NCBI GenBank assembly: GCA_964419255.1
Contig: CAYQOU010000010.1
Coordinates: 10,075-74,074 of the forward strand
Source: CAZPHU01 sp964419255
GTDB lineage: Bacteria; Fibrobacterota; Chitinivibrionia; Chitinivibrionales; CAYFVL01
DNA length: 64,000 nucleotides
Reading direction: 5' to 3'
Translations under genes and position numbers: made by a program
Shown: one piece after another, positions 42,123-50,792 of the stretch
Position numbering within the stretch: position 1 is the stretch's first letter
Layout: each line of letters opens with the position of its first letter
Notes under the pieces: generated by a model
Told to the model about the DNA's origin: nothing
Seen by the model: the letters and a program-made list of their open reading frames with translations, nothing else
Databases searched by the model: none

Positions 42123-42665
42123 ATGGAACAGAGTTTTTTTTCCTTATCCTCCTCATGGAGGAGACGAATTCAGTCTTCGGGATGCACTCTTTCGGAACGG
42201 TATCTATACGTAAGCATTTCCGGGCAGAGTATGGCGCTGGTCGAAAAAGACCAGATCCTATGTACATATCCGATTAGTACATCTCGATTCGGTATCGGCA
42301 GCAAGGAGGGCTCCTTTATGACCCCACCGGGCATTCACCAAGTTGCCTCAAAGGTTGGAGCCGGAGCACCACCCTATCGCATTTTCCGCAGCCGGGTGGA
42401 TACGGGAATCACCTGGACGGCTGACATCCAGGAAGAAAACCTGATTCTTACCCGAATAATTCGACTGAAAGGGTGTGAGAAGGGCGTGAACAAAGAGGGT
42501 GATATTGACAGTTTTAAGCGCTACATTTACATCCACGGCACGAATCGTGAAGAATGCATCGGCACTCCCCTTTCCCATGGTTGTGTCTGTATGAGAAACG
42601 AAGATATTATAGAACTGTTTGACCGCATACAGGAGAATGATCTTGTCATTATTGATCCACAATAG
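42123..42665 (+). CDS. L,D-transpeptidase (YkuD family) without a visible signal peptide
   Basis: 180 residues consisting almost wholly of a YkuD domain: RYLYVSISGQSMALVE at the start, the His in YIYIHGTN and the catalytic Cys in TPLSHGCVCMRNEDI. Such enzymes make 3-3 cross-links or attach proteins to peptidoglycan. The N-terminus (SSSWRRRIQSSGC) shows neither a signal peptide nor a membrane helix, so export is unexplained. The start (ATG 42123 or GTG 42105) is not decided by a ribosome site. It overlaps the muramate-ligase gene by about 29 bases. Confidence 0.85.
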   Translation: MEQSFFSLSSSWRRRIQSSGCTLSERYLYVSISGQSMALVEKDQILCTYPISTSRFGIGSKEGSFMTPPGIHQVASKVGAGAPPYRIFRSRVDTGITWTADIQEENLILTRIIRLKGCEKGVNKEGDIDSFKRYIYIHGTNREECIGTPLSHGCVCMRNEDIIELFDRIQENDLVIIDPQ

Positions 42666-44028
42666 AATATACAGCTCACTCCACTTTACCGGGATTCTCG
42701 GTGCGGGGATGAGTGCCCTGGCCCAATATGTTCGCTGGATGGGCTGCGATGTGTCCGGATCGGACAGAGCATTGGGCAAAGAAGAAACAGAAGATATCTC
42801 CGAATATCTCACCTCCATCGGATGCCGGCTCTTTTCACAGGATGGGTCGGGTATAGACGAAAAATGCAGCGGAATTGTCATATCAAGTGCCATTGAGGAG
42901 AACAACCCGGAGATCCTGCGGGCACGTCAGCTGAATGTTCCCGTATATCACCGCTCGGATGTACTCGCTGCGATTATCCAGACAAAAAAGGCTGTTGCGG
43001 TTGCCGGAACGAGTGGGAAATCGACAGTCACTGCCATGATCTTCCATCTGCTCCAAAGCTGCGGCCAAAATCCGTCCCTGATCACCGGAGCCGGACTAAA
43101 TAGTCTCCAGAAACTGGGCATGCCGGGAAACGCTTTTTATGGTGAAGGTCACTGGCTTGTGGTAGAGGCCGACGAAAGCGATGGCTCCCTGATCAAATAT
43201 CATCCATATATTGCTCTTGTGCTCAATGTCAGCAAGGATCATAAAACGATACAGGAGACTTTGCAGCTGTTTTCTACCCTTGCCGATCAGTCTGAAATCG
43301 TTCTGAAGAATAGCGATGATCCTCTTTTGGATTCCATAGACGCGACATACTGCTTTGGCCAAAGTCCCGTTGCCGATTACACCGTTGAGTCTCTGGAATC
43401 CACCGCTCAGCAAAGCGCGTTTTCTTATCGAGGCACAAGCTTCTCCACCCCTATGCCAGGCCGGCACAACGCGATCAATCTCTTTGCGGCGGTTGTAGCA
43501 AGCCTGCTTTGCGGCTGCTCACCGGAATGCCTCAGGGATGCGGCCAAAAAATTTCCAGGCCTGCACCGTCGCTTCACTATCACCCAGGCAGCACACGGCA
43601 TCACCATCATAGATGATTATGCACATAATGCCGAGAAAATCCGCGCGGCGGTCACGGCGGCCCAGGCTCTTTCACCTCGGGTGTTTGTGCTGTTTCAGCC
43701 GCACGGGTTTGGCCCGATGAGGTTTATGCGGGAGGAGCTTGCCGCCATGTTCAGGCAGACACTGAGAGAAAATGATTCACTGTATCTGCTACCGATCTAC
43801 TATGCCGGCGGAAATGTCATGCGGGATATTTCATCCGCCGATTTGGCATCCGATCTTCAGGAAAGCTCTTTTGCCGTGCATGCCCCCTCTTCGCGCGAAA
43901 AAGCCGTCGAAGCTATCCTACGGCAGGTCAGACCAAAAGAGGTTATTCTCAGTATGGGCGCACGCGACCCCTCCCTGGATGCTTTTGCGCAGTGGATTGC
44001 CCGGCAAGTCGAAGAAATTTCCCTCTGA
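42637..44028 (+). CDS. Mur ligase: Mpl/MurC-type UDP-N-acetylmuramate ligase
   Basis: About 463 residues. The N-terminal Rossmann domain has TGILGAGMSALAQYVRWMGCDVSGSD; the ATP site is VAGTSGKSTVTAMI; ADESDGSLIKYHP and LNVSKDHK follow in the central domain; the C-terminal domain starts at PGLHRRFTI with IDDYAHNAEKI. LNVSKDHKTIQETLQLF rather than the MurC-type LDADHLD favours Mpl, which reattaches recycled murein tripeptide. The start is uncertain: ATG 42637, or TTG 42643 with AGGAG well spaced. Coupled to the L,D-transpeptidase gene, consistent with a peptidoglycan role. Confidence 0.8.
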   Translation: MILSLLIHNRIYSSLHFTGILGAGMSALAQYVRWMGCDVSGSDRALGKEETEDISEYLTSIGCRLFSQDGSGIDEKCSGIVISSAIEENNPEILRARQLNVPVYHRSDVLAAIIQTKKAVAVAGTSGKSTVTAMIFHLLQSCGQNPSLITGAGLNSLQKLGMPGNAFYGEGHWLVVEADESDGSLIKYHPYIALVLNVSKDHKTIQETLQLFSTLADQSEIVLKNSDDPLLDSIDATYCFGQSPVADYTVESLESTAQQSAFSYRGTSFSTPMPGRHNAINLFAAVVASLLCGCSPECLRDAAKKFPGLHRRFTITQAAHGITIIDDYAHNAEKIRAAVTAAQALSPRVFVLFQPHGFGPMRFMREELAAMFRQTLRENDSLYLLPIYYAGGNVMRDISSADLASDLQESSFAVHAPSSREKAVEAILRQVRPKEVILSMGARDPSLDAFAQWIARQVEEISL

Positions 44029-44262
44029 AAAACAAAACAGCCGGTGAAGTTTTTCGCCGGCGCAATAAGAAACCGGCAAAATCGCATTACATCTTAGTAT
44101 CGGTACATTTCTTTGCCCGAAGTCATGTTGTATATTAGGGAAAATTACATTCCTTCACGCAAAAACAACGGTTGAGCCCTGGGTGGTTTAGCCGTTTTTT
44201 GCTGAACCGCGCATACAGTGGTCAGTATCCTGAGAATTGATGCATTTGCAGAAAGGGACTAC

Positions 44263-44733
44263 ATGCAACAGTCACAACCAATCACAAAAAAAGGCTACGA
44301 CCAGCTGGTCGAGGAATTAGAACGTCTGAAAAAAGTCGATCGCCCGAATATAATCAAGGCGGTGGCCGAGGCCCGCTCTCATGGTGATCTGTCCGAGAAT
44401 GCGGAGTATCATGCGGCTCGTGAGCGTCAGTCTCATATCGAAACACGGATCGGGTATCTGGAAGACAAGTTGGCAAAAAGTGAAATCATACATATGGACA
44501 CAGCCAATTCGGAGACTGTCATTTTCGGCTGCACTGTAAAGATTGTGGATCTGGAAGATGACTTCGAAGAGGAATACACTCTGGTTGGTGCAGATGAAGC
44601 CGATCCGGCAAAAGGAAAAATCTCCACCGCATCCCCGATCGGTAAGGCTCTGATTGGTAAGAAGAAAGACGATGTTGTGGAGGTGACAACTCCCGGCGGT
44701 AAGCTGACGCTCAAAATACTGGAATTTTCCTGA
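44263..44733 (+). CDS. greA: Transcription elongation factor GreA
   Basis: 156 residues. The N-terminal coiled coil ends in SENAEYHAARERQ (the acidic tip DLSENAEY that reaches the RNA polymerase active site). The C-terminal FKBP-like domain has GCTVKIVDLEDDFEEEYTLVG and SPIGKALIGKKKDDVVEV. It rescues backtracked polymerase by stimulating RNA cleavage. The start is set at the Met after AGAAAGGGAC. A GGTTTAGC/GCTGAACC hairpin (44185-44208) lies upstream in the leader. Confidence 0.96.
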   Translation: MQQSQPITKKGYDQLVEELERLKKVDRPNIIKAVAEARSHGDLSENAEYHAARERQSHIETRIGYLEDKLAKSEIIHMDTANSETVIFGCTVKIVDLEDDFEEEYTLVGADEADPAKGKISTASPIGKALIGKKKDDVVEVTTPGGKLTLKILEFS

Positions 44734-44792
44734 GCTCCAAAACAGATCATGTGCACCCTTCGCCTATAACTACTTTGTTGACAGGATAACTT

Positions 44793-46592
44793 GTGCAGGT
44801 AAAAGAAAACATACGAAATTTCTGTATCATAGCTCATATCGATCACGGAAAATCCACCCTTGCCGACCGGTTTCTGGAGATAACCGGAACTGTCAGCAAG
44901 GATAAAATGATGGAACAGATTCTTGACAGCATGGATCTGGAACGCGAAAGAGGCATAACCATCAAATCGCATCCGATCCGGATGAACTATCGAAGCAAAG
45001 ATGGTCAGGAGTATATCTTCAACCTGATCGACACACCCGGGCATGTTGACTTTTCCTATGAAGTCAGCCGCTCCCTTGCGGCCTGTGAAGGGGCGCTGCT
45101 GGTGGTTGATGCGACTCAGGGAATAGAGGCACAGACATTGACCAACATATACCTTGCCCTCGAAAATGATCTTGCGATCATCCCGGTTCTCAACAAAATC
45201 GATCTTCCCTCCGCGCACCCCGAGGAAGTCAGTCAGCAGGTATCCGATCTTCTGGGAATTGATCCGGAGGAGATTCTTCACTGTAGTGCAAAAACAGGCG
45301 TTGGTGTCGAGCAGATTCTTGAAAAGGTCGTGGGGCACATTCCACCACCGGTGGGTGAAGAAAACAAACCGCTCAAGGCCCTGGTTTTCGATTCCATTTT
45401 CGATTCCTTCCGGGGAGCCATTGCCTATGTGCGGGTGTATGAAGGGAAGCTGAGTCAGGGCGATCAGATCAAGTTTCTTTCGAACAGAAGCGAATTTGAA
45501 GTAACCGAGCTGGGTCATTTCAAGATAGGGCGGGTGCAGCAGAAAAGCCTTTCCGCCGGCGAAGCCGGGTATGTGGTAGCAAGCATAAAAACCTTATCGG
45601 ATATTAATATCGGTGATACGATCACCTTAAAGCATGATCCTGCCGACAAACCGATTCCGGGGTATAAGGAAGTTAAACCGATGGTGTTCAGCGGGCTGTA
45701 CCCCATTGACAAAGGCGACTACGACGACTTACGCAATGCTCTCGAAAAGCTTAAACTCAACGACTCATCAATATCCTATATACCCGAGACCTCCTCGGCG
45801 TTGGGGTTTGGCTTTCGTGCAGGCTTTCTTGGCATGCTTCACATGGAAGTTGTACAGGAGAGACTTCTTAGAGAGTACAATGTTAACATCATTACCACCG
45901 TACCTAATGTGAAGTACAAGATTGTACTCAAGACAGGCGATACCCGGTATATAGAATCCCCCGCCCAACTCCCCTCTCCCGGTGAACTGATTTCGATAAG
46001 CGAGCCGGTCGCCCGCGTCCAGATCATCACCCCCTCCGATTATGTCGGTACGGTGATGAAGCTGTGTGAAGAGAAGCGCGGGAAGCTGGGGAATATGGAG
46101 TATCTGGAAACCACCAGGGTATGTTTACACTATCGGATTCCGCTTTCTGAGCTTATCGTCGATTTCTTCGACAAACTCAAAAGCTGCTCCCGAGGCTATG
46201 CATCCATGGATTACGAGTTTGCGGACTATGAAGAAGAGAACCTGGTCAGAATCGATATCCTGATTAACGGCAGTCCGGTGGATGCGTTTTCGGCGATCGT
46301 GCACAAAGACAATTCTTATTTCTATGGCCAATCCCTCACCTCCAAGCTTAAAGAGTTAATCCCGCGACAGATGTACGAAGTGGCTATTCAGGCAGCGATC
46401 GGCACGAAGGTTATCGCGCGCACAACGGTAAAAGCATACCGTAAAGATGTCACATCCAAGTGTTACGGTGGCGATATATCACGAAAACGTAAGCTTTTGG
46501 AAAAACAAAAAGAAGGAAAAAAGCGGATGAAGCAGGTTGGCAACGTCGAAATCCCGCAGGAGGCGTTTCTTGCCGTCTTATCCGCAAAATAA
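44793..46592 (+). CDS. lepA: Elongation factor 4 (LepA)
   Basis: 599 residues, the family length, starting at a GTG. G-motifs AHIDHGKST, DTPGH and NKIDLP; RGITIKSHPIRM switch region; LepA-specific C-terminal domain with KGNMEYLET-like KLGNMEYLETTRV, GYASMDYEFADY and SGKCYGGD-like KCYGGDISRKRKLLEKQKEGKKRMK. EF4 is a ribosome-associated GTPase that back-translocates or aids assembly. It is followed 9 bases later by a signal-peptidase homologue, the classical lepA-lepB order. Confidence 0.97.
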   Translation: MQVKENIRNFCIIAHIDHGKSTLADRFLEITGTVSKDKMMEQILDSMDLERERGITIKSHPIRMNYRSKDGQEYIFNLIDTPGHVDFSYEVSRSLAACEGALLVVDATQGIEAQTLTNIYLALENDLAIIPVLNKIDLPSAHPEEVSQQVSDLLGIDPEEILHCSAKTGVGVEQILEKVVGHIPPPVGEENKPLKALVFDSIFDSFRGAIAYVRVYEGKLSQGDQIKFLSNRSEFEVTELGHFKIGRVQQKSLSAGEAGYVVASIKTLSDINIGDTITLKHDPADKPIPGYKEVKPMVFSGLYPIDKGDYDDLRNALEKLKLNDSSISYIPETSSALGFGFRAGFLGMLHMEVVQERLLREYNVNIITTVPNVKYKIVLKTGDTRYIESPAQLPSPGELISISEPVARVQIITPSDYVGTVMKLCEEKRGKLGNMEYLETTRVCLHYRIPLSELIVDFFDKLKSCSRGYASMDYEFADYEEENLVRIDILINGSPVDAFSAIVHKDNSYFYGQSLTSKLKELIPRQMYEVAIQAAIGTKVIARTTVKAYRKDVTSKCYGGDISRKRKLLEKQKEGKKRMKQVGNVEIPQEAFLAVLSAK

Positions 46593-46601
46593 CTGAAAAC
46601 C

Positions 46602-47558
46602 ATGGATACTCTACGTTCCCCTGAAAAACCAATCGATGCACGCATATCGGTATACAAATTCCTGCGGCTTCTGGTTATAGTCGGTCTGACAGGCGGTCTG
46701 GTCAAATTGGTCTTCTTCGAAACCTCTCTGGTTTCTACCAATCAAATGCATCCAGGCCTCTACAAGGGCGACAGGCTGCTTGTGAGCAAAACCGGTACAA
46801 TCAACCCATTTTCAGGTACGAAGTCTCTTCGCAAGGGTAAAGTTGCGATTTTAAGCCTCCCGATAGAATCCGGAGGCGGCACCGCAGCCTTTCGCATTGC
46901 GGCTACCCCAAACGATACCTTTGAGGTCATCGAGGGGAATGTCCGGATTAATGGTACGGAAGAGATCCGGCCAGCCGGGCGGAAAAGGAAAAGCAACCCG
47001 CTTCCCGCTCAATACTCTCCGCGAGATGCGATTTCTCCGTTTGCTCTTCCCGGCCGTGGTGATTCCGTCTCTTTCGCTGATGCCCCTTTGCGAGACCTTG
47101 TGTTTCATGCTTCCATGATCAGGCAGGAGAACGAAAGAAATGAATATATACTTCAAACCCGACTTCTGGTCGACTCTGCCGATTCCAGTGATTATTTTAT
47201 TGAAGGTTTTTCTCTATACGACGGCACCTTTTCCAGTATTCCTGATTCTCTTCGATACGATTGGTTTTTCTGGGACCGTCTTATAGATTATTTTGATACC
47301 TTTCAAGAGGATCACCGGCGGATCGAAATCAGATTCGATATCACCAGAAATGGCGAAACCGTTTCTGGATATCGCTATCAAACTGATTTTTTCTTTCTTC
47401 TTGCAGACAATTGGGAGGTAGGCTACGACAGCCGGTTCTTCGGTCCAATAAGCAGAAAAAATATACACGGAACCGCCGAATGTATTCTCTGGTCGCGAGC
47501 ACCATCAAAAGGCTTGAAAGGATTTAGAACGAAACGGTTTTTTAAGATAGTGCGTTAG
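46602..47558 (+). CDS. Signal peptidase I homologue lacking the catalytic Ser and Lys
   Basis: 318 residues placed directly after lepA like a lepB. It keeps the fold marks: an N-terminal membrane helix (LLVIVGLTGGLVKLVFF), a box B-like TNQMHPGLYKGDRLL and a box E-like LLADNWEVGYDSRFFGPI. The residue before the box B Met, the nucleophile Ser in active enzymes (SMxPT), is Gln48. The general-base Lys of box D (KRxxGLPGD) aligns with Phe97 in FRIAATPND. A long insertion (about 120-235) separates the boxes. It is therefore likely an inactive relative with a structural or chaperone role, or one with different chemistry. Another, active signal peptidase must exist elsewhere. Confidence 0.82.
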   Translation: MDTLRSPEKPIDARISVYKFLRLLVIVGLTGGLVKLVFFETSLVSTNQMHPGLYKGDRLLVSKTGTINPFSGTKSLRKGKVAILSLPIESGGGTAAFRIAATPNDTFEVIEGNVRINGTEEIRPAGRKRKSNPLPAQYSPRDAISPFALPGRGDSVSFADAPLRDLVFHASMIRQENERNEYILQTRLLVDSADSSDYFIEGFSLYDGTFSSIPDSLRYDWFFWDRLIDYFDTFQEDHRRIEIRFDITRNGETVSGYRYQTDFFFLLADNWEVGYDSRFFGPISRKNIHGTAECILWSRAPSKGLKGFRTKRFFKIVR

Positions 47559-47581
47559 CTTCTTTGTCTGACTCACATGTT

Positions 47582-47619
47582 CATCCTCTCCCCTACGGTA
47601 TTGCTTTAGCGGGAGGATG
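47582..47619. repeat. GC-rich hairpin repeat, copy 2
   Basis: CATCCTCTCCC pairs with GGGAGGATG (one bulge) around GGTATTGCTTTAGC. Same layout as copy 1 at 4413-4447. Confidence 0.5.
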
Positions 47620-47690
47620 GGAGAAGCAAAAGGACTTCTTTTACTATGTGTTTTTTGTTTCCGATTTCCGAATCTCTGATCCTTTATTCT

Positions 47691-47708
47691 CCGGCCCTGC
47701 CGGTTTTT
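47691..47708 (+). terminator. Terminator-like hairpin after the signal-peptidase homologue
   Basis: CCGGC (47691-47695), loop CCT, GCCGG (47699-47703), then TTTTT. The 40 bases before it (from about 47652, TTTTTTGTTTCCGATTTCCG) also resemble those before the CCGGC/GCCGG hairpin at 62541-62553, so this is one copy of a short repeated unit as well as a probable terminator. Confidence 0.55.
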
Positions 47709-47816
47709 GATGACGGCCTGAAATGCCGGGAGCTGTTTAAAGCCGGCCGAATAATCGATTTTACCTGAGAGTCCATTCATGGTTCGTCGGATGAATGGCA
47801 GAATTTTGAGGGATGA

Positions 47817-49019
47817 ATGAAAACGCAGAATCATAAAGCAGGCTATTTCGGCTCGTATGGCGGTAGATATGCCCCGGAGACATTGATGCCGGCTCTGTAT
47901 GAGGTGGAGCAAGCATATCGGCAGGCACGTGAGGACGAGCAGTTTCAGCAAAAATATGCAACGCTCCTAAAAGATTATAATGGGCGTCCGACCCCTCTCT
48001 ATTATGCGAAGCGCCTTTCGGATCATCTTGGGGGCGCGCAGATCTACCTGAAACGGGAGGATCTCAATCACACCGGGGCGCACAAGATCACCAACTCTCT
48101 TGGCCAGTCGCTTCTTGCTCAGTACATGGGAAAAAAACGCATAATCGCCGAGACGGGCGCCGGACAGCACGGTGTTGCGACCGCAACCGCTGCTGCACTG
48201 CTGGGGATGGAATGCACCATATACATGGGTACGGTCGATATGGCGCGGCAAAGACCGAACGTGTTTCGTATGAATCTTCTTGGCGCAACGGTAACTCCCG
48301 TGGAAAGTGGCAGCAAGACACTCAAAGATGCGGTCAATGAGACCATCCGTGATTGGACACTAACTGTCCAGACAACTCATTACGTTTTTGGATCAGCACT
48401 CGGACCACACCCCTTTCCATCGATCGTTCGCGATTTGCAGTCTATAATCGGCATAGAGGCCAGGGAGCAGATACTAAGTCAGGCCGGCCGTCTGCCGGAT
48501 GAAATCGTAGCCTGTGTAGGAGGCGGCTCCAATGCTATCGGAATATTTATGCCATTTATGGATGATAACGCGGTTCGATTGACCGGCGTGGAGGCCGGCG
48601 GAATGGGCCTTGACAGTGGAAAACATGCGGTTCGTTTGACACAGTCGGATGCCGCACGAAAAGGTATTCTGCACGGCGCCTTTTCCTACGTGCTTCAGGA
48701 TGCTTACGGCCAAATAGCCAATACGCATTCAATTTCCGCAGGGTTAGATTACAGCGGTGTGGGCCCCCAGCATGCTTTCCTGGCCGAAAACGGCAGAGCC
48801 AAATACACCTATGCCACCGATCAGGAAGCGATCCAAGGATTCAAGACGTTGTGTGAACTCGAAGGAATCATTCCTGCGCTGGAATCTTCCCATGCAGTTG
48901 CCTATGCGCTAAGACGTGCGCCACAGATGAGCACCGACTCCGTAATGATAGTTAACTTATCCGGGCGCGGTGACAAAGATCTCGCGCATGTTGCCGATTA
49001 TCTGGGGATGACTATATGA
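47817..49019 (+). CDS. trpB: Tryptophan synthase beta chain
   Basis: 400 residues. PLP enzyme joining indole and serine. FGSYGGRYAPETLMPAL at the start, the PLP Lys in LNHTGAHKITNSLGQ, GAGQHGVATATAAALLGM, the phosphate loop GGGSNAIGIF, and SAGLDYSGVGPQHA. The overlap of 4 bases with trpA couples the two subunits. No other trp gene is nearby, so indole-glycerol-phosphate synthesis must be encoded elsewhere. Confidence 0.97.
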   Translation: MKTQNHKAGYFGSYGGRYAPETLMPALYEVEQAYRQAREDEQFQQKYATLLKDYNGRPTPLYYAKRLSDHLGGAQIYLKREDLNHTGAHKITNSLGQSLLAQYMGKKRIIAETGAGQHGVATATAAALLGMECTIYMGTVDMARQRPNVFRMNLLGATVTPVESGSKTLKDAVNETIRDWTLTVQTTHYVFGSALGPHPFPSIVRDLQSIIGIEAREQILSQAGRLPDEIVACVGGGSNAIGIFMPFMDDNAVRLTGVEAGGMGLDSGKHAVRLTQSDAARKGILHGAFSYVLQDAYGQIANTHSISAGLDYSGVGPQHAFLAENGRAKYTYATDQEAIQGFKTLCELEGIIPALESSHAVAYALRRAPQMSTDSVMIVNLSGRGDKDLAHVADYLGMTI

Positions 49020-49816
49020 ATCGCTACATAAACACTTTTTCGTCAGTAAAACAACAGAATCGCATCGCATTTATACCATTTGCCGTTGCGGGTGATCCTG
49101 ACCCCGATCTAAGCCGCCGAATTCTCCAAACATATCTGGATGCCGGTGCGGATATTCTGGAGATTGGCTATCCCTTCAGTGATCCGATGGCCGATGGGCC
49201 TGTGAATCAGAGAGCCGCACAGAGGGCGATTGCCGCGGGCCTGAATCATAAAAGTTTTTTTGAGATGATTGCCTCTCTGCGCGCAAACACAGAGACACCC
49301 TTCGGTCTGCTTCTGTACGCAAATTCCATCTACCATCTGGGTATCGATGATTTTTGTCGCCGGGCTGCCGATGCCGGCATCGATAGCCTTCTTGTTGCGG
49401 ATATGCCGCCGGAGGAGTCCAATGATCTGCTCCAATCCATGGATCGACACGGACTCAAAAGCGTGTTTATCGTCTCTGAGCTAACCGATGAAAGCCGCAC
49501 ACGCTACATCTGCCAAAATACAACAGGATTCATCTATGTTGTCAGCCGTCTGGGAACTACCGGTGTTAAACAACAGTTCAGCCTCACGGTAAACGATACC
49601 ATCGAGCGATTGCGTAGCTGCACCCACCTTCCTCTGTGTGTTGGCTTTGGCATATCTTCTTCCGATCACGTAAAGGCGGTAAAGCAATCGGGGGCGGATG
49701 GTGCAATCGTAGGCAGTAAACTGGTGGGAATCATAGAACAGTATCGAAATAACCAGGATGAAATGCTGGGCAAACTGCACGATTCCATCTCTGAGTTTGT
49801 CTCCGCAACAAGATAG
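49016..49816 (+). CDS. trpA: Tryptophan synthase alpha chain
   Basis: 266-residue TIM barrel that cleaves indole-3-glycerol phosphate and channels indole to TrpB. Catalytic Glu in ILEIGYPFSDPMADGP and Asp in LLVADMPPEES; VSRLGTTGVK and GFGISSSDHVKAVKQSGADGAIVGSKLV are the phosphate-binding loops. The start codon overlaps the trpB stop (ATGA). Chorismate mutase follows 28 bases later. Confidence 0.96.
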   Translation: MNRYINTFSSVKQQNRIAFIPFAVAGDPDPDLSRRILQTYLDAGADILEIGYPFSDPMADGPVNQRAAQRAIAAGLNHKSFFEMIASLRANTETPFGLLLYANSIYHLGIDDFCRRAADAGIDSLLVADMPPEESNDLLQSMDRHGLKSVFIVSELTDESRTRYICQNTTGFIYVVSRLGTTGVKQQFSLTVNDTIERLRSCTHLPLCVGFGISSSDHVKAVKQSGADGAIVGSKLVGIIEQYRNNQDEMLGKLHDSISEFVSATR

Positions 49817-49844
49817 AACACACGCCTTATATCCGGAGAGCATC

Positions 49845-50594
49845 ATGTCAAACTCATCTGTAAAACCGGATCTCACCCGTATTGCTCAGCAGCTTGAAGC
49901 TCTTGAGGAAACAATCATCTCCAAGCTGATTGACCGAGCACAATTCCGCGTTAATGACACAGCGTATAAAAGGGGCGAAAGCGGATTCGATGGCGCCGCA
50001 GATCAGAGCCTGTTGGATCTTCGTCTTAAATACCAGGAGCGAATGGATGCACAGTTCGGCCGCTTTTATGTGCCGGAAGAACGCCCATTCAATAAGGATC
50101 TCCCCCGCTCTCGACGCAAAGTCTCCCTTCCGCCCACCTGCCTCAAGCTTGATGATTACGATGTGATCAATTTGTGTGGTGATATAAAAAATGCATATCT
50201 TGAATTGCTCCCCCGGATGTGCCGGGGGGGAGATGACGGCCAGTACGGCTCGAGCGTCGAGCATGATGTCTATGCGTTTCAGGCGATCGCACGTCGAGTT
50301 CACTTCGGAGCGCTGTATGTGGCTGAAAGTAAATTTCTTGAGGATATTCCACGATACCGTACACTTATCAGGGATAAAGACACAGATAAATTGCTCCAAA
50401 AATTGACCCGTACCGACATTGAGGAACGCATCATTGAGCGGGTTGCAGAGAAGGTCGATCAGATGCAGGCATTCACAAACAGGCAAATCCGCCACGTAAT
50501 TTCTCCCGCGGTCATTCTTTCCTTTTACCGCGATGTCATTATTCCTATGACAAAAAAGGGCGAAATTCTCTACCTATTGAACAGAAAAGACTAG
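49845..50594 (+). CDS. Chorismate mutase of the eukaryotic-type AroQ class
   Basis: 249 all-helical residues. Length and motifs (LTRIAQQLEALEETIISKLIDRAQF, KLDDYDVINLCGDIKNAYLELLPRM, YGSSVEHDVYAFQAIARRVHFGALYVAESKF, DIEERIIERVAEK and a final RDVIIPMTKKGEILYLLNR) fit the large AroQ mutases known from yeast and plants rather than the ~90-residue bacterial domain. It turns chorismate into prephenate for Phe and Tyr. The yeast enzyme is activated by Trp, so adjacency to trpBA may be meaningful. Start set at MSNSSVKPD with CCGGAGAG upstream. Confidence 0.85.
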   Translation: MSNSSVKPDLTRIAQQLEALEETIISKLIDRAQFRVNDTAYKRGESGFDGAADQSLLDLRLKYQERMDAQFGRFYVPEERPFNKDLPRSRRKVSLPPTCLKLDDYDVINLCGDIKNAYLELLPRMCRGGDDGQYGSSVEHDVYAFQAIARRVHFGALYVAESKFLEDIPRYRTLIRDKDTDKLLQKLTRTDIEERIIERVAEKVDQMQAFTNRQIRHVISPAVILSFYRDVIIPMTKKGEILYLLNRKD

Positions 50595-50677
50595 TTCAGA
50601 GGCACACCCCCAACGTTTTTTTCTCTTTCCTGCATAACCGCCTGTTTTTTTCTCCCGCAATATCGTTTTAATTCTTA

Positions 50678-50693
50678 TGGCACACACATTGCA
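50678..50693 (+). promoter_or_regulatory. Sigma54 promoter of nifA
   Basis: TGGCACACACATTGCA matches TGGCAC-N5-TTGCA exactly. Start near 50704, leader about 90 bases. nifA itself is therefore under sigma54, either autoactivated or driven by an NtrC-type activator. An inverted pair CAAATAC/GTATTTG lies in the leader (about 50714-50742). Confidence 0.88.
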
Positions 50694-50792
50694 AAGATGG
50701 ATTGCAGTGTTTACAAATACATCGCTCTTTTTTGTATTTGATGGGAAATGTGCCAAGTATCTCCGATACAAATTTAGATCAGCAATACAATT

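Noticed and set aside
44433..45518. 361-residue minus-strand open frame
   Set aside because: Lies across greA and lepA, both of which are unmistakable; it is a shadow of their codon usage.
49854..50495. 213-residue minus-strand open frame
   Set aside because: Antisense to the chorismate mutase gene.
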